A stretch of DNA of 64,000 nt from Viridothelium virens. Its lineage: Eukaryota > Ascomycota > Dothideomycetes > Trypetheliales > Trypetheliaceae. Shown piece by piece: positions 36,070 to 48,826 of the stretch. A program made the translations under genes and the position numbers. Position 1 is the first letter of the stretch. Every line of letters starts with the position of its first letter. Below the pieces are notes generated by a model that had not been told where the DNA came from, did not search any database, and worked only from the letters and a program-made list of their open reading frames with translations. Location of the stretch: assembly GCA_010094025.1 (NCBI GenBank), contig ML991810.1:186001-250000 (forward strand), read 5' to 3'.

Positions 36070-36723
36070 TCAAGTATTCTTTTTCCTCTCGCCCTCAGCA
36101 TCGAACCCCAAAGCATCCAGCTGTCGAATTAACTCATTCATTTTGATGACCTTTTCAAATTGTTCCGGCAGCAAGGAGTCACCCTTGTCTTTCTTGTCCT
36201 TTAGGTCTTTTGCCTGCCGCAGCTTCTTACTTAGCTTCCGTGCCTCCTTCTCCTTTTCGGCTGCTGAGTCTACTGGCGGATGCGGGCTCGAATCTACAGC
36301 ACCATTTATCTGCAATTCTTGTGGGCCGTTCCTTCCAATGCCTTTGGAGCTTCCACCATCATTGGCCTCTCCCTCGCCAGCTTCCGCTTTCGCAGCCGCA
36401 ACAGCCTTCTTTCTGGCTTCCCTTCTCCTCGCATTCTTATTGGTTACCGCACTAACCTGCCCAGTCGCCTTGTCTTCGCCATTATTCAAACTTTCAGCTC
36501 CAGGTACGCCTCCGCTTCCGCGATTCTTCCATGCTTCTGCCGCGCGATTTTTGTAGACCTCAATGTCTTCGGGTGGACGATAACCAGGCCGAACACGGAT
36601 CTCTTTGCGGACAGAACCATCGGCGCGAGTAGAGGAGGGAATTATTGACTCGCCAGTAGTGGAGGTCTGAATGCCGGATTTCGCAGTGGCGGGTTTGGTG
36701 GTGTCTCCAGTAGCTGCCGGCAT
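36070..36723 (-). CDS. pym1: Partner of Y14 and Mago (PYM/WIBG)
   Basis: Single exon, 217 residues. The ATG at 36723 is chosen; the frame is open further upstream but has no earlier ATG. The N-terminus contains the Mago-binding signature: SIIPSSTRADGSVRKEIRVR then GYRPPEDIEVYKNRAAEAW, residues about 26-66. The middle is Ala/Lys/Glu-rich and the C-terminus ends with a short helix LPEQFEKVIKMNELIRQLDA. PYM binds the Mago-Y14 heterodimer and removes exon junction complexes from translating mRNA at the ribosome (family knowledge). Its presence implies that this organism keeps exon junction complexes. It is divergent from QCR9, 380 bp between starts. Confidence 0.93.
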   Translation of the reverse strand: MPAATGDTTKPATAKSGIQTSTTGESIIPSSTRADGSVRKEIRVRPGYRPPEDIEVYKNRAAEAWKNRGSGGVPGAESLNNGEDKATGQVSAVTNKNARRREARKKAVAAAKAEAGEGEANDGGSSKGIGRNGPQELQINGAVDSSPHPPVDSAAEKEKEARKLSKKLRQAKDLKDKKDKGDSLLPEQFEKVIKMNELIRQLDALGFDAEGERKKNT

Positions 36724-37103
36724 GATAATGGTAAACAGTCGAATGTAGCTGCCGTCCGTCAACCTTCGAATGGGGGACGGCAACTGCAAGCAAGTGATTT
36801 TGCTCTCCGAAAAACTGACTAAGAAGTTATGTACACTTCGTCCCCACTGTCGGGGTATGCGGCTGTTGGTGTATGCTCGACTTGGAGTCGTTGTCAGACT
36901 GCCTAATGCTTGTCGTCGGCTAGGCCAATCACAGCCAAGCTCATCCGGAGAGCTTTGAGCCGCAAAACGTACAGATGGGTACTGTACTTCTTCCGTAGAG
37001 CTCCTTCATCCGCACCTCAATTTAACGATCTTGATTGCGCCTAGTCCTTGCATTGTCCCTCCACTCCCGCTCTGGAGAGCAAGCATTTGCTTCTGATCAC
37101 AAA
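36724..37103. promoter_or_regulatory. Divergent promoter of PYM and QCR9
   Basis: A 380-bp region between two start codons, necessarily containing both promoters. No ORF of note. Confidence 0.5.
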
Positions 37104-37547
37104 ATGGCAGGCGTACGTGAAGCTGATGCAAGAACTTTTATTCCATTCCAGAGACTGACGGCAATTACAGATCTCGCAAGGCCTCTACAAGTAAACCCTC
37201 CATTTGCGCCGTCAGCACTATCCTTCTAACTCTCGGTAGCACTTTCATAAGAAGTAACGCAGCGTTCTTAGCCACAATATTCACTGGTGCTTTTGCGTTT
37301 CAGATGTATGCCTACCCATACCTCGAAAGGGCGCCGCCAATGGTCAAGACTTACGGTGTCGCTAGGGCGTTCAACCTTGGATCAGATGCTGTTTGGGACT
37401 CAGTAAATAGAGGTGTATGTCCTGGTCCCAGCAATGCAGGAAACAGTCCCGAGGTATAGGCTGACCCACTTAAAGCGCCAATGGAAAGATATCAAGCACA
37501 AGTACCTGCAGTCTGCAGAGGCAGAGGACGATGATGATGATGAGTGA
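37104..37547 (+). CDS. qcr9: Cytochrome bc1 complex subunit 9 (QCR9)
   Basis: A small gene cut into five exons: 37104-37112 (9 bp, MAG only), 37171-37190, 37240-37305, 37366-37414 and 37476-37547. It gives 71 residues. Because of the tiny exons no single ORF shows it; the model rests on splice sites and family match. The protein reads MAGISQGLYN, then FLATIFTGAFAFQMAFNLGS (one membrane helix), DAVWDSVNRGRQWKDIKHKY and an acidic tail AEAEDDDDDE. This is the QCR9/UCR_UQCRX family, a one-helix subunit of respiratory complex III in the inner mitochondrial membrane. The second intron has a TTCTAAC branch site. Confidence 0.93.
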
Positions 37548-38053
37548 GAAGACTCGGTGGAATAATCTTAGAAAGCAGCAGAGGTTGCGTGGAGAAACTT
37601 TCTCGGCTTCATGGAAACTGCGGAATGCAAGGAAAGTTCCTGTACAAGTATCATTCGCAGTTTACAATATAGACCTCCCATAATATAAATGACAAAATAG
37701 ACCAATTGCCATTCTTTGAGGCTTTGTCAGGGCGTGTTTTTCGTGAAGGTGTGAAATGGGTAGGTACCTTCATTGTCGTCGGTGACGTAGGTTTGGCGGC
37801 GGATTACCTCGACTGGTCGTGTGGATCTACAACTTCAACCTTCAAACTCCATATCCACAATGATGCAGTCCAGAAAAGCCTTCAGGCCTGCTTGTGCGCT
37901 ACAGAGTAGCGCTTTTTAGTATCTTCGTGGTTTCGACATGCGAATGCAGCCTTCCCGGATGAGCAGACGCCACTATCAGAGTCACATCATTGCAGCCACC
38001 GCGCACTTTTCACCCCCAACTGCGCGCCATCTTGGGAGATAACTTGACCCAAA
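37548..38053. other. Spacer and promoter of UBR1
   Basis: A 506-bp region after QCR9. Only short ORFs. It includes the UBR1 promoter. Confidence 0.55.
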
Positions 38054-41000
38054 ATGCTTGTCTCTGAAGCTGACGGCCGTCTCTGTCTCTCTCTTCGGAG
38101 CTTGCCATCGCTCTTCCACAGTCGATACAGTATCCATGTTGACCAATATCTCCGCCAACTTCTCTTTCAAAGCCTAGCCTCGCCCGAGTATCTTCCCTTG
38201 CTATTTCCCTCTGGGGTCCCCAACGAAGTCCCTATTCCTCCTCCCGATACCGGCGAATCTACAAAGCTTCAAGATCCATCCACTTGGAACCTCCGGGAAG
38301 CGCAAGGCGCAAAGACTGGTGCCGAATACACTGAAGCAGCAAGAGGACATCCATGTGGTCATATTTTCAAGACTGGCGAAGCTACATATCGGTGTAAGAC
38401 ATGCTCCAGCGACGAGACGTGCGTGCTCTGTGCGAAATGCTTCGATGCGAGTGACCATGAAGGGCACATGGTCTTTGTTAGCACATCCCCCGGCAACTCA
38501 GGATGCTGTGACTGCGGAGATCCAGAGGCGTGGAATAGGCCGGTCTTTTGCAATATTCACAGCATAAGGGAAGGGGATAGAGGGACATCGACGTGGAAAG
38601 GAAAGGGTAGAGAGGAGAAGGAATTGCCGGAAGATTTGAAGCAGAGCATCCGGATCACAATCGCTCGGGCGCTAGATTACCTTTGTGATGTCTTCTCGTG
38701 TTCACCAGAGCAGCTGAGACTTCCTAAGACGGAAGAGAGTATCCGAGAAGATGAACGTCGTTCAAGATTAAATACCAGGTGGTACGGAGTTGGCGACAAT
38801 GCGCAGGACGGCGATGTGGAATTTGCACTGATACTATGGAACGATGAGAAGCACACAGTCGACGACGTGCGTGATCAGGTGGCCCGGGCATGTAGGAAGC
38901 GAAAGAGTTTTGGGCTACAGAAGGCAACTGAGGTCGACGATGTAGGCCGGAGTGTGGTGGACTACTCCAAAGATCTACAAGAACTGCTCAGGATGGCTAA
39001 GGTGATCGAAGAGATCAAAGTAACGGTCACGATACGCTCGGCGCGTGATACCTTCAGAGAGCAAATGTGTGGCACAATAATTGAGTGGATCTCTGACATT
39101 TCAGGATGCACCATTGGACACGACGCTCAGATTCTAAGAAATACAATCTGCGAAGAAATGCTGCAGATATGGCGTATGGGCAGCAATGCGAGCAATGTGG
39201 ACATTGGTATGGACGGCATTGATGACCATCAGACCGAGGACGTGGACTGGGAAAGTCATCGAGTGAGTCGTATGCTTGGGCTTCATGGACATCGTCCGAT
39301 AGTCCGAGTGGCTGTCCGAACTCAGGATGCGGAAGACAGCGAGCAGGAAGAGAATGAAGACGAAGATCACGACTCAGACGAGGACGTGGTTGATCAATCC
39401 ATGCAAGGCGATAGCGATGATGGGGGCGATCAAATGGAGATTGATCTTCTTATTGATGAAACTAGGGTTGCGATGGGTGACGATGTTGACGACATGGATC
39501 TGGATGTGGACCTTACCACCGGGGCATCAGAAGCTACTGTGGCTGGATATCCACCACCACCTCCGCCGCCCGCCACGACTACTGTAAATTCGAGCAGTAC
39601 TGCGAATACTGCACAAGATGATTCGGATGATGGAGAGATACCAACAGCAAGAACATCCGCAGAGTCATTCGCCGATGTTCCCAAAACTCCCACCTTTCGT
39701 TCACGACCTTCTAGACCTCCTCGGCCTCCGAAATACTGGCTTGAGAAGCCAAAAGGCGTCGTTAAAGACGATCAACTTCCTTTACGCGAGAAACTCGGGT
39801 CCCGTGTACGACTCGATTCCATGATCCTTTATGACCTACGAATGTGGAAGCGGTTGCGCATCAACCTTCGAGATGTATACATTAGCACAGTCGTTACGAT
39901 ACCTTACTTCAAGAGGATTCTGGGTCTCAGATTTGCCGGACTGTACACAACCCTGGCTCAACTGTATTTGATCGCGGATCGCGAACCTGATCATTCGATT
40001 ATCAATCTCTCTCTGCAAATGCTTACTACGCCCTCAATTACCTCTGAAGTTGTCGAACGGGGCAATTTCTTAACCAATCTTATGGCCATATTGTACACAT
40101 TCCTAACAACACGGCAAGTCGGTTATCCTCGAGACGTCGATCCGAAAGCAACTCTAGCGTTTGATGCAGGTGCGGTGACAAACCGACGGATGTATCACTT
40201 CTTTCTCGACTTGAAGTATCTCTTTGGATCGGAGTACGTACAAGAGAAGCTTGCTCGGGAAGATCGATACACTCTGCAATTCCTTGATTTAGTCAAGTTA
40301 CATCAGGGGATCTGTCCAAATACCCGTGCTGTTGGCGAACATATCGAATATGAAACCGATGCTTGGATCAATGCGTCTCTAGTGACACGAGAGATGAACA
40401 AATTGTGTCGCCAATTCGCAGACTCGTTCAAGTGGGCACGAGGCCACGACCCAAGCAATATACAACGTGCCATTCGACAAGTTGCACGAGCGGCCCTCGT
40501 GAATAGTCTGGGGCTTGAGCGAAAGCGCTTTGATCTTGCAGAGATCAAGAATGAAGTCGTCTTCAAGTCTTTGAAATTGTTCCCTTTTGAACATGATACC
40601 GATAAGCAGCACCACAAAGTGGTTAGCTTTTCTGTTGCGAAACAGCCAATGAGTTTCCATCACGCGATGCACTATCTACTCTCTTGGTTGATTGACCGTG
40701 GCAAGAGTCTACCGATCGAAGAGCTCAAAGGCTCACTATTGTTCGCACAGCGTGAAGTGAAGGAAGAGGCTCCCTCAGTAAAGGCACCAATACCTGATTA
40801 TCAGCCGGATTGGTATCTCCTCGCTCTATTCGACTTTCCCTTACGTGTGTGTGCTTGGCTGGCTCAGATGCGTGCAGGCATGTGGGTACGTAATGGTATC
40901 TCGTTGCGGCATCAAATGTCAACATATCGAGGCATCTCACAGCGCGATGTCACGCACCAACGGGATATTTTTCTACTTCAAGTTGCGCTGTGCGTGTGCG

Positions 41001-44000
41001 ATCCTACGGAGTTCCTGGCCTCGATCATTGATCGTTACGATATGACATCCTGGACGTATCAGAAATACGATGTCGGTGACGATCGGGAAGATGCTCAGAT
41101 GATTGATGTTGCAGAAGAATTCATTCATTTACTAGTCGTTCTCCTCGGCGACAGAAATCTGCTCCTTCCTACCGAGGACGAGCCAGCATCGCATATCGCT
41201 GTTATGAAACGAGATATAGCGCATATCCTTTGCTCGAAGCGCCTCTCTTACTCTGATTTGAGTAACCGACTTGCAGACAAGGTGCAAGAATCTGACGATT
41301 TCCAAGACGTGCTTGAGGAAATGACCAACTATCGACCGCCCGAGGGCGTGAATGATTACGGTACCTTCGAACTTAAGGATGAATACCTCTCAGAAGTCGA
41401 TCCTTACGTTGCGCATTACACGCGCAATCAACGAGAGGAGGCGGAGAATGCCTACAAGTCCTATGTATCCCGGAAAACCGGCAAGCCCATTGATGAGGTT
41501 GTTTACGAGCCGAAACTAAAGAAGATCGAGTCAGGCGTCTTCAAGAATATTGCGGAATTTACTAGGACCAGGCTCTTTGCGCAAATCGTTTATTCGGTCC
41601 TACAGTATGCACTCGATAAACTCTGGATGACAAAACATACTGGCATCCAGGCTACTCGTGTAGAAACCTTCTTACACACGGTCTTACATCTAGTCCTCAT
41701 GGCGGTTTTGGAAGACGACTTCGAGACGCTCAGTGATCGTAAAGGATCCTTTGTTCGCAACACGACGGCTGATCGAGGTGATGGAGGCCTCACTATCGTA
41801 GCGCAACTCCACAAGCTCTCCCAAATGGACGAATTTCCCTCCTGCCACCCAAAGGTTCAATTAATTCTCCGCCGAATGAAGCAACGGCAGCCCGTCCCTT
41901 TTATCCAAGCATTGAGCAAGGTTGGTGTTGACGCCGATAGAATGGACACGAGCTCTCCCGCCGCTCCGGTCGAGCAGGACAAAGAAGCCAAGAAGAAACA
42001 GGCCCTTGATCGACAGGCTAGAGTAATGGCACAGTTCAAGCAGCAGCAGAACAACTTCATGGAGAATCAATCGATCGATTGGGGTGACGAGAATCTCAGT
42101 GATCTCGACAGTGATTTTGAAGTTGCACCAGAAGAGCAAGAGAAAGTGTGGAAGTATCCATCTGGAACTTGCATACTTTGCCAAGAAGAAACCAATGACC
42201 AGAGGCTATACGGCACATTCGCTTACATGATGGAGAGCAATGTTCACCGGCAGACTGATCTCAAGGACAAAGATTTCGTTACTGAGGTCGCAGAGACGCC
42301 TGCAGATCTTGATAGATCTGCGGAAGGCCTTCGCCCGTTTGGTGTCGCTCGCCAGAACCGAAAATTAGTGCAGAAAGTCAAGTCTGATGGAAACATTATC
42401 ACGACTGAGCGGCAGGGCCTGGGTAAAGGCTTTCCTCCAGGTCAGCAGAGAAAGGGACCTGTTACGGTGGGTTGCGGACATATCATGCATTGGACCTGCT
42501 TTGAGATGTATGTCCAAGCAACAGGTCGGCGGCATATCAATCAAATTGCTCGCAGGCATCCAGAAAAGCTGGAGAACAAAGAATTCCTCTGTCCAATGTG
42601 CAAAGCGCTCGGAAACTGCTTTTTACCCATCTTGTGGAAGACCCAGATTGAAAAGTATCCTGGGCCTTTGGAAACACAGGGCAACACGTCCTTTGATGAG
42701 TGGCTGACTTCGCAAGTTGCGGTCCAGCTTTCTCGGTTGGATAAGAGTCCTGAGCGGCCGATGGAGAAATCCGCATCGATCGCGAGATATCAGTCACTTT
42801 TTGCGGAATATGGGTACAGCAAATTTATCACTCCAATCGCATCTAAACTCAGTGAATACTCGAGAACGACACCAGTACCGCCTCTACCGACTCCAAACCA
42901 ACCACAACCCACAGGACCCTTTTCTCGCGCCCTCATACCAACGCTCATGCAGACGCAGAATGAGGATCCCAGGGATCCGATCTTAAGTTCCACCAGCCAA
43001 GCCTCAGGCCCGGTATCCTCACAGCCGCTCGGAGAACTCTTGAATGCTTACACTCGTCTTAGAGAAACGATGAGAACCAATAGTAACCTCTTGGTTCGCT
43101 CGTCACCAGTAGCTGTTTCCCCTCTCGAGGATCTGGTCTTCACAGAGACCCTTAGCGCATCGCTTGGATTTTCTATCGCTGCTGTCGAAATCGCACAGCG
43201 AGGCATCAAGTCAGAAGGTGGGATCTCTACTGAAACGATCAACCACTCTACGCTTACTCTCTTACGCGTACTGTCTGAGACTGTCTCCTCATATCTTGCC
43301 ATTGGAGGACTCCGAAATCAAGGACTTAATAAGTCGATTGCGGAACTCAGTGAGGCTCATTCGAGACAACTGCAGCAACTGTTCATTGGCAACGATCAAC
43401 TCTTCCGGCAGGGGGAGTCCATCACTCCCGAGGCTTTGTTCCGACGAGATATCTTCGTCTTTCTCGCCGAATGCTCCGTTGGCATCGTGCCCGCGCTGCG
43501 TCTCGATATCTACCATATCCTTCGGCTTTGCTACCTCGCCGAAATTGTGAAGGTTGTTGTCGCCTACCTCCATGAACCCACTGGCATCCTCAATTCCATT
43601 CCTCCAATCTGGGAATCCGAAAAATGGGAGAAATTCTCCAACGATGCCAAAGCGCAGTGCACAGGGTCCCAACAAGCCGGATTTGACGTCTTCGTGCGCA
43701 TGTTACTGAGCGATATCAACTCAGTAGCTTCAAGTACAAACCTTGAGTCCGCCGTTAAAATCACGAAAATTGAGTTTGGATTCCTGCACCGCCTTCGTAA
43801 TCTCGTTTCTAGCTATGCTCTGACATTCCTACGAAAAGCCGCCATCCTCATGCACGTTCGCTTCGGTGTCGACTTCAGTCTCATGCCAAAGACCACTACC
43901 GGCAATGCAGCCGAGCCCGAACTCTCCCGCCTCACCAAAGCGCTCCGGCTCCCAAGCATGGACGATATGTTTGCAGGATATACATCTCAAACAGTCACAG

Positions 44001-44792
44001 GCAGGACCACACGCACTATCGTCGGTGGCTGGATTCGTCACTGGACCTATCCTCCCACTTCCATCGGCTCCACAGCTCCCGTGTCCACTGCAATCTCTAC
44101 CTCCGTTGCTCCTCCTGCGGGTACTACCCACTCGATCCGTCTCACAAGGGTGCCGCTTGCGCTTCCGCACCCAACAATCTTTGAGTTGGTCGGTTTGCCA
44201 AAGAATTATGATACGCTAACCGACGAGGCCATCTGGCGGAAGTGCCCGACTACGGGACGCGACATGACTGATCCCTGCGTGTGCTTGTTCTGCGGAGACA
44301 TCTTCTGTAGTCAGGCTGTCTGCTGTACGAAGGATGACCTTGGCGGGGCAAACAGGCATTTGTATAAGTAAGTCTCCCTGGTCTTCAACCCCGTGGCTCT
44401 GTGAAATACTACAGCTTTCCACTTGCACTTTTCCCGCCTTACTCGTTCCATGATTGAGGTTCAGAGTGGCGTCAACCAAATCAAATAGATTAACGGTATG
44501 CCTTTCCTCCAGATGCGGCGGTCCCATCGGTCTTTTCATCAACATCCGGAAGTGCATGTTGCTCTTCTTGAACCGCCCCCAAGGCTCCACTTACGGCTCC
44601 TGGGCCCCTGCCCCATACCTCGACAAACACGGCGAGGCGGACCCAACGCTCCGACGGCACTACCAGCTCTTCTTGAACCAGAAGCGATATGACAAGCTGC
44701 TGCGGGATGTGTGGTTGGGGCACCAGGTCCCGAGCCTGATTAGTCGAAAGCTGGAGATGGATATCAATAACGGCGGTTGGGAGACTTTGTAA
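38054..44792 (+). CDS. ubr1: E3 ubiquitin ligase UBR1 (N-end rule)
   Basis: Two exons, 38054-44367 and 44513-44792, give 2197 residues, close to other fungal UBR1 proteins. A UBR box at residues about 99-170 (HPCGHIFKTG, CKTC, CAKCFDASDHEGH, CCDCGDPEAW) binds type-1 N-degrons. A ClpS-like region follows at about 254-300 (ALILWNDEKHTVDDV). An acidic tract at about 422-487 leads into a Pro-rich linker. The RING-type zinc site runs from Cys1373 (CILCQEE) through VTVGCGHIMHWTCFEMY to FLCPMCKALG near 1511. The C-terminal UBLC region ends GGPIGLFINIRKCMLLFLNR and LFLNQKRYDKLLRDVWLGH. UBR1 targets proteins with destabilising N-termini for proteasomal degradation, with E2 Rad6/Ubc2. The single 145-bp intron sits near the end, inside a cysteine-rich block. 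Confidence 0.97.
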
Positions 44793-45511
44793 GAGTGTTG
44801 AGACGTAGGGCTTAGAACTGGAGCATGAACCAGCGCAGATCAAGTGATAAAAGAGAAGCAGGTGGGGCAGGATCGGGAAGCAAACGGGAGGATGGCACAC
44901 AGCTAGTGCCGCCAATTTGCGTGGTTGCAGAATTCCATCGCAAATGGATTCATGGCGTTGCAGGCGTGGTGGGCATTCAGCATCAGCGGCGCGCTCTCGG
45001 AACACGTCCTCAGTAGGCTTGGGGATTTGGGTGGCAGCGTCTTTACGTGTATTTCCAACTATTTCAACGACTGCTTGGCTTTTCTTGACTCCCCACTGAC
45101 CCAGAACCGAAATCATTCGCATGCCTGACTCCGGGTTTCCTAATTAGAGGCACGGTCCTAAATCGATGCATCACCATAGCCGCGTCACAGCATTCGGTAG
45201 TTCGTAGGTGGTAGGGTTTTGGATGGGGAACTTGAGTGCCTCGGTAGCCCCAGTCTAATATCCCACAGGTTAATATTTCACTTGGGCCTACTATAGGCAG
45301 CAACTCAGCGGCAGACGCCCCTGAGGATGCTAAACTGTCTAGAAAATGCATGAAAACAAGATATTGCGGTGGAGCACACCAAGGCTCAAATACCATAGAA
45401 CTGTTCTACCGATTTAGTTCAATAGCATACTGAACAGCCTCCCAAGTATGCTCGTACCACTTAGAGACCGTTCCCAATATTGTAGCAAGCCCGAGCAGTA
45501 CTGAGATTCCC
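44793..45511. other. Convergent intergenic region
   Basis: About 700 bp between two stop codons, UBR1 and the polymerase gene. It holds 3' UTRs. ORFs here are short. Nothing else seen. Confidence 0.6.
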
Positions 45512-48500
45512 CTATAAAGTTCCGCCGGTCTGTTCTAGGTCCCCACCCAGTGATCCTTTCGAGACCCAGGCAGTATTGACGATCCGATGAGCTGCCTCCA
45601 TCGCCTGCGCCGCCTTCTCGTCCTGGGACGGACGAGCTCTCACATGACGTATCGGGATTTCGGCATCAGGCATCTCATGCTGACCGTAGAGGGTTTCCGG
45701 TGACGATGACGGCGCATTGTGATCGAAGTTAGCTTTATCGTGTTGCTGAGATGCAATTCTCTCCGGACGAATGACATGGTTATAGTACCAAGATTTGAGC
45801 TGCCGTTTACTATCTTCCACAGTTGCGGAGAAGGCATTGCCGACGAATGGTTGTAAAAGACTGTCATTTCTTGTAGCAGAGGTTGGCACTACACCGACCC
45901 CACTGTTCGCAACGCTTGAGGTCGAAGTAGGCAAGCTAGTGTCAATGGAACTGAATACAATGCGATGGAGATGGCGGAATGTTGCGATGATGTGCTTGAT
46001 GGTAAAGGATTTGTGGCCGAGATCATTAGTTGGGCATGCAGGATCTTCAAGACAGAGGAGGTACGGACGACGTGCATCAGTGCGTGCAATCGTAGCGCGG
46101 TCTGCAAAGACCTCCTTCTCATTTGGAGGCCCATGAGAGGACCGTACATTGGTCTTGTGCGACTTAGATATGCTCGAGTCTTCCAAAGAGCTCGGGCTAC
46201 GGAAGCCATCTTCAACGGCTATATCCGTACCCTCCCCAAGGTTTTCCGAGTTCGCAGTCTTTTGCTCCGAGAGGTTCACAGCTCCCTTCTGAACTTCAAT
46301 AGAATAGTGATCTTCAGCAGAATCAAGGATATCAGCAGCACCAATATCCTTCTGCCCCTCACCCTGGGCATCACCGGGAGACGGTTGAGTTTTCGCAAAT
46401 ATTTTCGGCGTCACTATGTCAATGCCGTACTTGACCGTATCAAAGTTCGAATAGAATTCCAGAAAAGCTAGAAGACGTGACACAGGGTCGCGTTCGGGAA
46501 GATCAGGAAAGAGGCGGAAGACAGCAGCCACCATAGCAAAGATACTATACCCTCCTATACCACCTTGATACACGTCAGTTAGTCCCCGACTTTCCAAGGT
46601 GGCCTTCACGACAAAGTAGACCTGTCGAATCGCTGGACATGTATCCTGGTAGTGACAGACCCAACGCTGCTTAGGAACATCTGTCATAACGATTTGCAAC
46701 TTCACACCAGTAGGCCGATGTTGCATCGCAAGAAGCGGACGTTTCGCATGTTGCACGGACAATCCTAGAAAGTCGCCTCTCTTTTCCAAGACCTTTCGTA
46801 GTCTCTGCAAATTTGCTGTTTGTGCTTTTCGAATCTTGCTGTGACTCAGACCGCGGGGGTGCTCCCGAAGCTTCCAATCAATCCAGGAAAAGTCAAGATC
46901 AGAGGTGACAGAGCCCAGACCATTCTCACTCGAACCGAATGGGGTGACTTCACTGAAGCTTACAGAATCGAGAAGTATAGTCGAAACGTCTCGTCCAAGT
47001 TGGGTCCGGGCTCGTTTCTCAACCTCTGACAACGCGAGCCACTTTTCAAATGCTACTATTTCAGCATTGAAACTATCATAGAATGTTAGTGAAGCTGAAG
47101 TGTGAACGGAATCAACACATTAAACAAACCGGGCGCGAGTGTCGAGCTCCTTCGTACGATTTCCATCCACCCACGGTACAGAGTAATTCCAGCCTTCGCT
47201 TTGGTCCTTCAGCGGGATATATATACCTTTATAATCTGTATTGGTCGCATCGTGCTCTGGTGACTTGGTATCAGCATTAATTCGCGGTGGCATACGTGCG
47301 CTCGACCGAAGGTCCTCGCGCTTGAAGGACGCCGGTTGCATCCGCCTCCCAGAATCGCTCTGCCTGGTTTGACTAAACGTACGGGTCGCTTGCCTCCGTT
47401 CTTCTCGAGTAGGGGATATGTCAGTATGGAGAGGTATGGAAACATCATCTCTGGATTTCTCAGCCGTCTGGTCTAGGATCTGTTCCTCTTGCTCGAGGCT
47501 CGCTGTGCCAGACACAACATTCGATGGCGGATCATCTGGTCGAATCCAACACGTCCTCTTCGGAAACGAATCATTTTGTTCTTCGAATATGGGACTATAA
47601 GTAATTGAAGATTCTTGTCCGATCGAGGATGCGTTTCGATTGATGACTTGATCCTCCATGGTCGACGAGCCAAGCTCGTAGCCTTCGTAAAAAGTCTCCT
47701 TCCTCGAATACCCATCGTCTTGTTGTTGAAATATCGGCTTGTACACGAAGTCTGACTGCGAATCATTTGATGCAGCTCCAGCGCTATTAATGAGCTGATC
47801 CCGTACAATCGCCGAGTCAAGCTCGCCATTCCATCCGCTATTCGTATTTAATCCTTCTGAAAATTCCTTGATTTGGCTCAGGGTGTCGAAAAATAAATGT
47901 ACAGTTGGCCGAGACTGCTCTTCACGTCTCTGGGGCACCTTCTTCAATGCGTTTTCAGTGGATTTTCCCCTCTTGCTCACGTTCTTCGCTCGTTCTCGGT
48001 TTAAGACAACAGGCAGCCGAAAATAGTCTAAGATTTGTGGGACACTAGACTTAGAAGTCAAGTGACATGTGACACGCTTGTTTTCCACCCTAATATATCT
48101 GAGCATGGCTTCCCTCGATATAGGAATATCCCTCGCTGATTCCCAAGTACCGTCTTCGTTCGATAATTCGTTCTGTTTGGGTTCGAGTTGCTTGTGTTCA
48201 GCATCTTCCATGCGGATATGAGCAGCGACTTCCCTAACATCGTCCCTATACATCAATTGTTCCTGGACAACAGGACTTCCTGTCATCGTGTTCAAATGGA
48301 CTTGGTCTTGAGTATTGTTTCCCTTTGGACACGCATCTTTCACGATGGAGTCATGAAGAGGATTCTCTCCCCGCAACATCTTTGCACTGTTCTCGTAGTG
48401 TGATATTGAGGCTTCCATCCGACTCGGCGAGGTTTTGAAAGAATTGCAGGGCCTCTTATCTGAAATGATTAGAGCGTTAGCCCTTTGGTTCTGTCCATCT

Positions 48501-48826
48501 TGTTTCAATCGTCGCCGGTATCGCCAGCAGTCCCTCCCTTTGCATCGGCAGTCCACTGGAATTCTGGTCCTAGTCTTGCCAGATCCTTCAGCGCCCGACC
48601 CCTCTGTCCAAGAAGTCCCTGGTATAAGATCCCCGTCAAACTGAATGCTATATTGGTCCACAGAAAGCTTCCGGTGCTGTGTGAACGTGAGTCCGTGAGT
48701 TGCAGTGTCAGGGACCAGACATCGTTGCAAGATTGATACTCCGAAGATGTTGGCCAGAGCAATTGGGGCGTTGAAGGCGTCCTTCGACTTGCAGAGGATG
48801 CCATAGTAAGGCTGCGTTCGGTACAT
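45512..48826 (-). CDS. Non-canonical poly(A)/nucleotidyl polymerase, Trf4/Cid1-like
   Basis: Two exons, 48826-47130 and 47072-45512, with a 57-bp intron; 1085 residues. The start at 48826 is the first ATG in frame. The first 560 residues are hydrophilic and probably disordered apart from the very N-terminus, which could be a mitochondrial presequence (Arg/Lys, no acids: MYRTQPYYGILCKSKDAF). The catalytic part begins at FNAEIVAFEKWLALSEVE and has the polymerase beta-like nucleotidyltransferase signature FGSSENGLGSVTSDLDFS, with Asp624 and Asp626 as metal ligands. A PAP/25A-associated region follows (GGIGGYSIFAMVAAVFRLFP). Relatives add adenosines or uridines to RNA 3' ends in nucleus, cytoplasm or mitochondria. 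The N-terminal targeting look favours a mitochondrial enzyme, but this is inference. Internal repeats in the extension are described in the findings. Confidence 0.85.

Noticed and set aside
36056-36556. Plus-strand ORF opposite the PYM gene
   Set aside because: Antisense shadow; the minus strand carries the Mago-binding signature.
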